Made by a program: the position numbers and the translations under genes | Shown: one piece after another, positions 6,554-7,910 of the stretch | Layout: every line of letters starts with the position of its first letter | Numbering within the stretch: the first letter of the stretch is position 1 | Notes under the pieces: generated by a model | The model's input: the letters and a program-made list of their open reading frames with translations, nothing else | Databases searched by the model: none | What the model was told of the DNA's origin: nothing | Assembly (NCBI GenBank): GCA_003694825.1 | Contig: RFJS01000419.1 | Coordinates: forward strand, 1 to 7,910 | Direction of reading: 5' to 3' | Source: Verrucomicrobiota bacterium | GTDB lineage: Bacteria; Verrucomicrobiota; Verrucomicrobiia; Opitutales; Opitutaceae | DNA: 7,910 nt

Positions 6554-7282
6554 CTACGCGCCGCCGGCGCCAAACGCCCCCGTCCGCAGAAAGCGCAGCG
6601 TCAGCGCGATCGCCTCCGGCGAGCGCATGATCAGCGGATGCGTGGTGTGAATCACCACGTGATCCTTCATCCCCTCCAGCCGTGTCGACGCCACGGATAC
6701 CTTGCCATCGTCGCGACCGGGCAGATACAATAGGCTGTTGATCCAGTTGACCGACCGGTCTCCCGCGATAATCCCGACCTCGAAGTCCGCCGGACCGAGC
6801 CACCGGACGATCGCCTCCGCATCCGTGCCGAGCTGCCGCCCGGCGGGACCGTTGATCCACTCAAACAAACGCCAGTCGCGCAGGTGGTCGACGACCTCGC
6901 TCCCCCCGTTGGGCGGCCCCAGCATCACCACCCGTCCCAGGTTGGCCGGCCGGTGCCGGCGCAGCCACGCGCGCACGAGGATCCCGCCCATGGAGTGCGT
7001 CACGAAGTGCACGCGCCGCGCATCCCGCGCCGCCGGCCGGGCCAGCGCCGCCCCGATCGCCGACTCCGCCAGCTCGACCACGCCCGCTCTTGTCGAGGGA
7101 TAGTCGACATTGTCCACGCTATAACCCGCCCGGCGCAAGGCCCGCGCCATCGGCTCCATGCTGCGGGCGCTGCGCGCGAGTCCGTGCAGGAGGATGACAT
7201 GTTCCCCGGGAGCGGCCCGCGCGGGCCCGACGGCCACCCGCGACGCCCGGCGAAAGACGGAAAACGGCGCCCGCCAGCGCAT
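6554..7282 (-). CDS. Alpha/beta hydrolase, lipase/esterase-like
   Basis: This 242-residue protein is a small serine hydrolase of the alpha/beta fold, similar to triacylglycerol-lipase-like proteins of unknown substrate. The oxyanion-hole region is ILLHGLARS (30-38). The nucleophile elbow is THSMGG with Ser97, where Thr replaces the first Gly of the usual GxSxG. Next come [11 protein letters not shown] (119-129), a likely acid at Asp192 in DDGKVSVAS, and a likely catalytic His215 in HTTHPL. No signal peptide or membrane helix is clear, so a cytoplasmic location is likely. The start is uncertain by one codon: ATG at 7282-7280, or GTG at 7285-7283. Both overlap the TGA of the upstream MOSC gene in the string GTGATG, pointing to translational coupling. 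A strong GGAGGT at 7303-7298 lies 12 bases before GTG or 15 before ATG. The 3' end converges on aminopeptidase P. Confidence 0.9.
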   Translation of the reverse strand: MRWRAPFSVFRRASRVAVGPARAAPGEHVILLHGLARSARSMEPMARALRRAGYSVDNVDYPSTRAGVVELAESAIGAALARPAARDARRVHFVTHSMGGILVRAWLRRHRPANLGRVVMLGPPNGGSEVVDHLRDWRLFEWINGPAGRQLGTDAEAIVRWLGPADFEVGIIAGDRSVNWINSLLYLPGRDDGKVSVASTRLEGMKDHVVIHTTHPLIMRSPEAIALTLRFLRTGAFGAGGA

Positions 7283-7836
7283 CACGACCGTGCCAGCACC
7301 TCCACGGCATCACCGGCCGCCACCCGGCCGGCCGCGACAACCCGGGCGAAGAGCCCGCGCAACCGGCGCTCCCGGTTCTCCGGAGCACGGATCCAGGCGA
7401 GGACGTCCTCGCCGTAATGCCGGGCGAACTTCGCGCACCCGTCGTTCTCGATATCGGAGACCTCGATCACCGCCGTGCCGACCCGCAGCCGGGCGCCGAC
7501 CGGAAGATTTCCCGCGGAGAGATCGAGATCCACGATCAGCGTATCGCCCGGGTGATGGCGCACGCCTGCCAGCCGCTGGAGAAACGTCATCATCCGCGCG
7601 CTCGCCACCGCCACCTGCACCCTCGGATCCGGCGAGCCATCCGGAAGATGCCGCCACGTGCGTCGCACCCAGCGGTCCCCGATCGCGCCGCGGCGCGGGC
7701 ACAGCTCGAGCAGCGCCGGGAAGGCCCGTTGGTCGAGCTCGGGCCGCACGCACACCTGCACGACCGTTCCCGTGTCCGTCGGCGCGGGCGGCAGGGCAGA
7801 CCAGAGAGCCTCGATGCGATCGGTGGCTTGAGACAT
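7282..7836 (-). CDS. MOSC domain-containing protein
   Basis: This 184-residue stand-alone MOSC protein is related to the C-terminal domain of molybdenum cofactor sulfurases. Such proteins are thought to carry sulfur on a conserved cysteine for delivery to metal-sulfur centres; some support detoxification of N-hydroxylated compounds. Visible family features are GAIGDRW (51-57), a beta strand followed by ASARMM (78-83), [16 protein letters not shown] (112-127), the conserved Cys134 in [14 protein letters not shown], and the closing [14 protein letters not shown] (163-176). No N-terminal beta-barrel or PLP-sulfurase domain is present. The ATG at 7836 gives [12 protein letters not shown]. The frame stays open to the window edge, so an earlier start outside the window cannot be excluded. 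No Shine-Dalgarno precedes 7836. The gene is the first of a two-gene unit with the hydrolase, whose start overlaps its stop. Its physiological partner is unknown. Confidence 0.9.
   Translation of the reverse strand: MSQATDRIEALWSALPPAPTDTGTVVQVCVRPELDQRAFPALLELCPRRGAIGDRWVRRTWRHLPDGSPDPRVQVAVASARMMTFLQRLAGVRHHPGDTLIVDLDLSAGNLPVGARLRVGTAVIEVSDIENDGCAKFARHYGEDVLAWIRAPENRERRLRGLFARVVAAGRVAAGDAVEVLARS
7298..7303 (-). promoter_or_regulatory. Shine-Dalgarno-like GGAGGT before the hydrolase start
   Basis: On the minus strand GGAGGTG, which fits the canonical anti-Shine-Dalgarno, lies inside the end of the MOSC coding sequence (codons for V-E-V). It is the only strong Shine-Dalgarno-like string I found just before a start in this window. 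Its spacing of 12 bases to GTG or 15 to ATG is longer than usual. The coding constraint could also explain it. Confidence 0.35.
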
Positions 7837-7910
7837 GATGCGGGAGGGTTGCGAAACGCCCTGCCACTGAACACCGGCCAGGCCGCCCAGGCAAGTTCGC
7901 CGTGGGCACC

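Noticed and set aside
6531..6571. Direct repeat CCGCCGGCGCC at 6531-6541 and 6561-6571 between the converging aminopeptidase P and hydrolase genes, considered as a bidirectional terminator
   Set aside because: The copies can pair over only about 7 bp with a 22-base loop. No T-run follows on either strand, and the second copy is inside hydrolase coding sequence. Chance repetition in GC-rich DNA is likelier.
4975..6573. A 532-codon minus-strand open frame opposite aminopeptidase P
   Set aside because: The product is Gly/Ala/Asp/Val-rich with no motif, as expected for the antisense frame of a C-ending-codon gene. Aminopeptidase P on the + strand has all its catalytic residues.
7310..7909. A 199-codon minus-strand frame covering the MOSC gene
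   Set aside because: It is out of frame with the MOSC protein and shows Gly/Arg/Ala-rich low-complexity sequence. The MOSC frame carries the conserved Cys and GDRW motifs.

Overview
The window is very GC-rich and packed with genes whose codons mostly end in C or G. It most likely comes from the chromosome of a verrucomicrobium close to the Opitutaceae. The best clue is the C-terminal domain of the first protein (about bases 1497-1907). I recognise it from memory as a type carried by many large secreted proteins of Opitutus-like bacteria. This assignment is an inference; no rRNA or marker gene is present to confirm it.

Layout. (1) Bases 3-1910, + strand: the end of a large secreted carbohydrate-active protein. 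It has the tail of a GH16-like glucanase fold, then a right-handed beta-helix, then the Opitutales-type C-terminal domain. (2) A 94-base gap holds a perfect 9-bp GC hairpin followed by TTT, probably the terminator of gene 1. (3) Bases 2005-3195, +: an enolase-superfamily sugar-acid dehydratase with all expected catalytic residues. (4) A 215-base gap contains one GC hairpin and no gene. (5) Bases 3411-4628, +: a membrane-anchored L,D-transpeptidase with peptidoglycan-binding and LysM-like modules. (6) Bases 5041-4670, -: a DUF2237 protein, convergent with the transpeptidase (41-base gap) and divergent from the next gene. (7) Bases 5203-6504, +: an M24 aminopeptidase P. (8) Bases 7836-7282 and 7282-6554, -: a two-gene unit in which a MOSC protein overlaps an alpha/beta hydrolase at a GTGATG junction; it converges on aminopeptidase P with a 49-base gap. 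Bases 7837-7910 hold no gene I can support, although the MOSC frame stays open to the window edge.

How the genes fit together. Genes 1 and 2 could belong to one carbohydrate-use region: an exported polysaccharide-acting protein and a cytoplasmic enzyme for sugar acids. The likely terminator between them argues against one simple operon. The remaining genes are housekeeping or poorly understood functions (cell-wall cross-linking, peptide turnover, MOSC sulfur/metal chemistry, a lipase-like esterase, DUF2237) with no evident shared pathway. I see no mobile element, CRISPR array, tRNA, rRNA or phage gene, and no clear new multi-gene system. The points most worth a second look are the GH16/beta-helix fusion, an arginine in place of a conserved active-site histidine in aminopeptidase P, the cysteine-rich DUF2237 protein, and the lack of Shine-Dalgarno sequences before almost every start.
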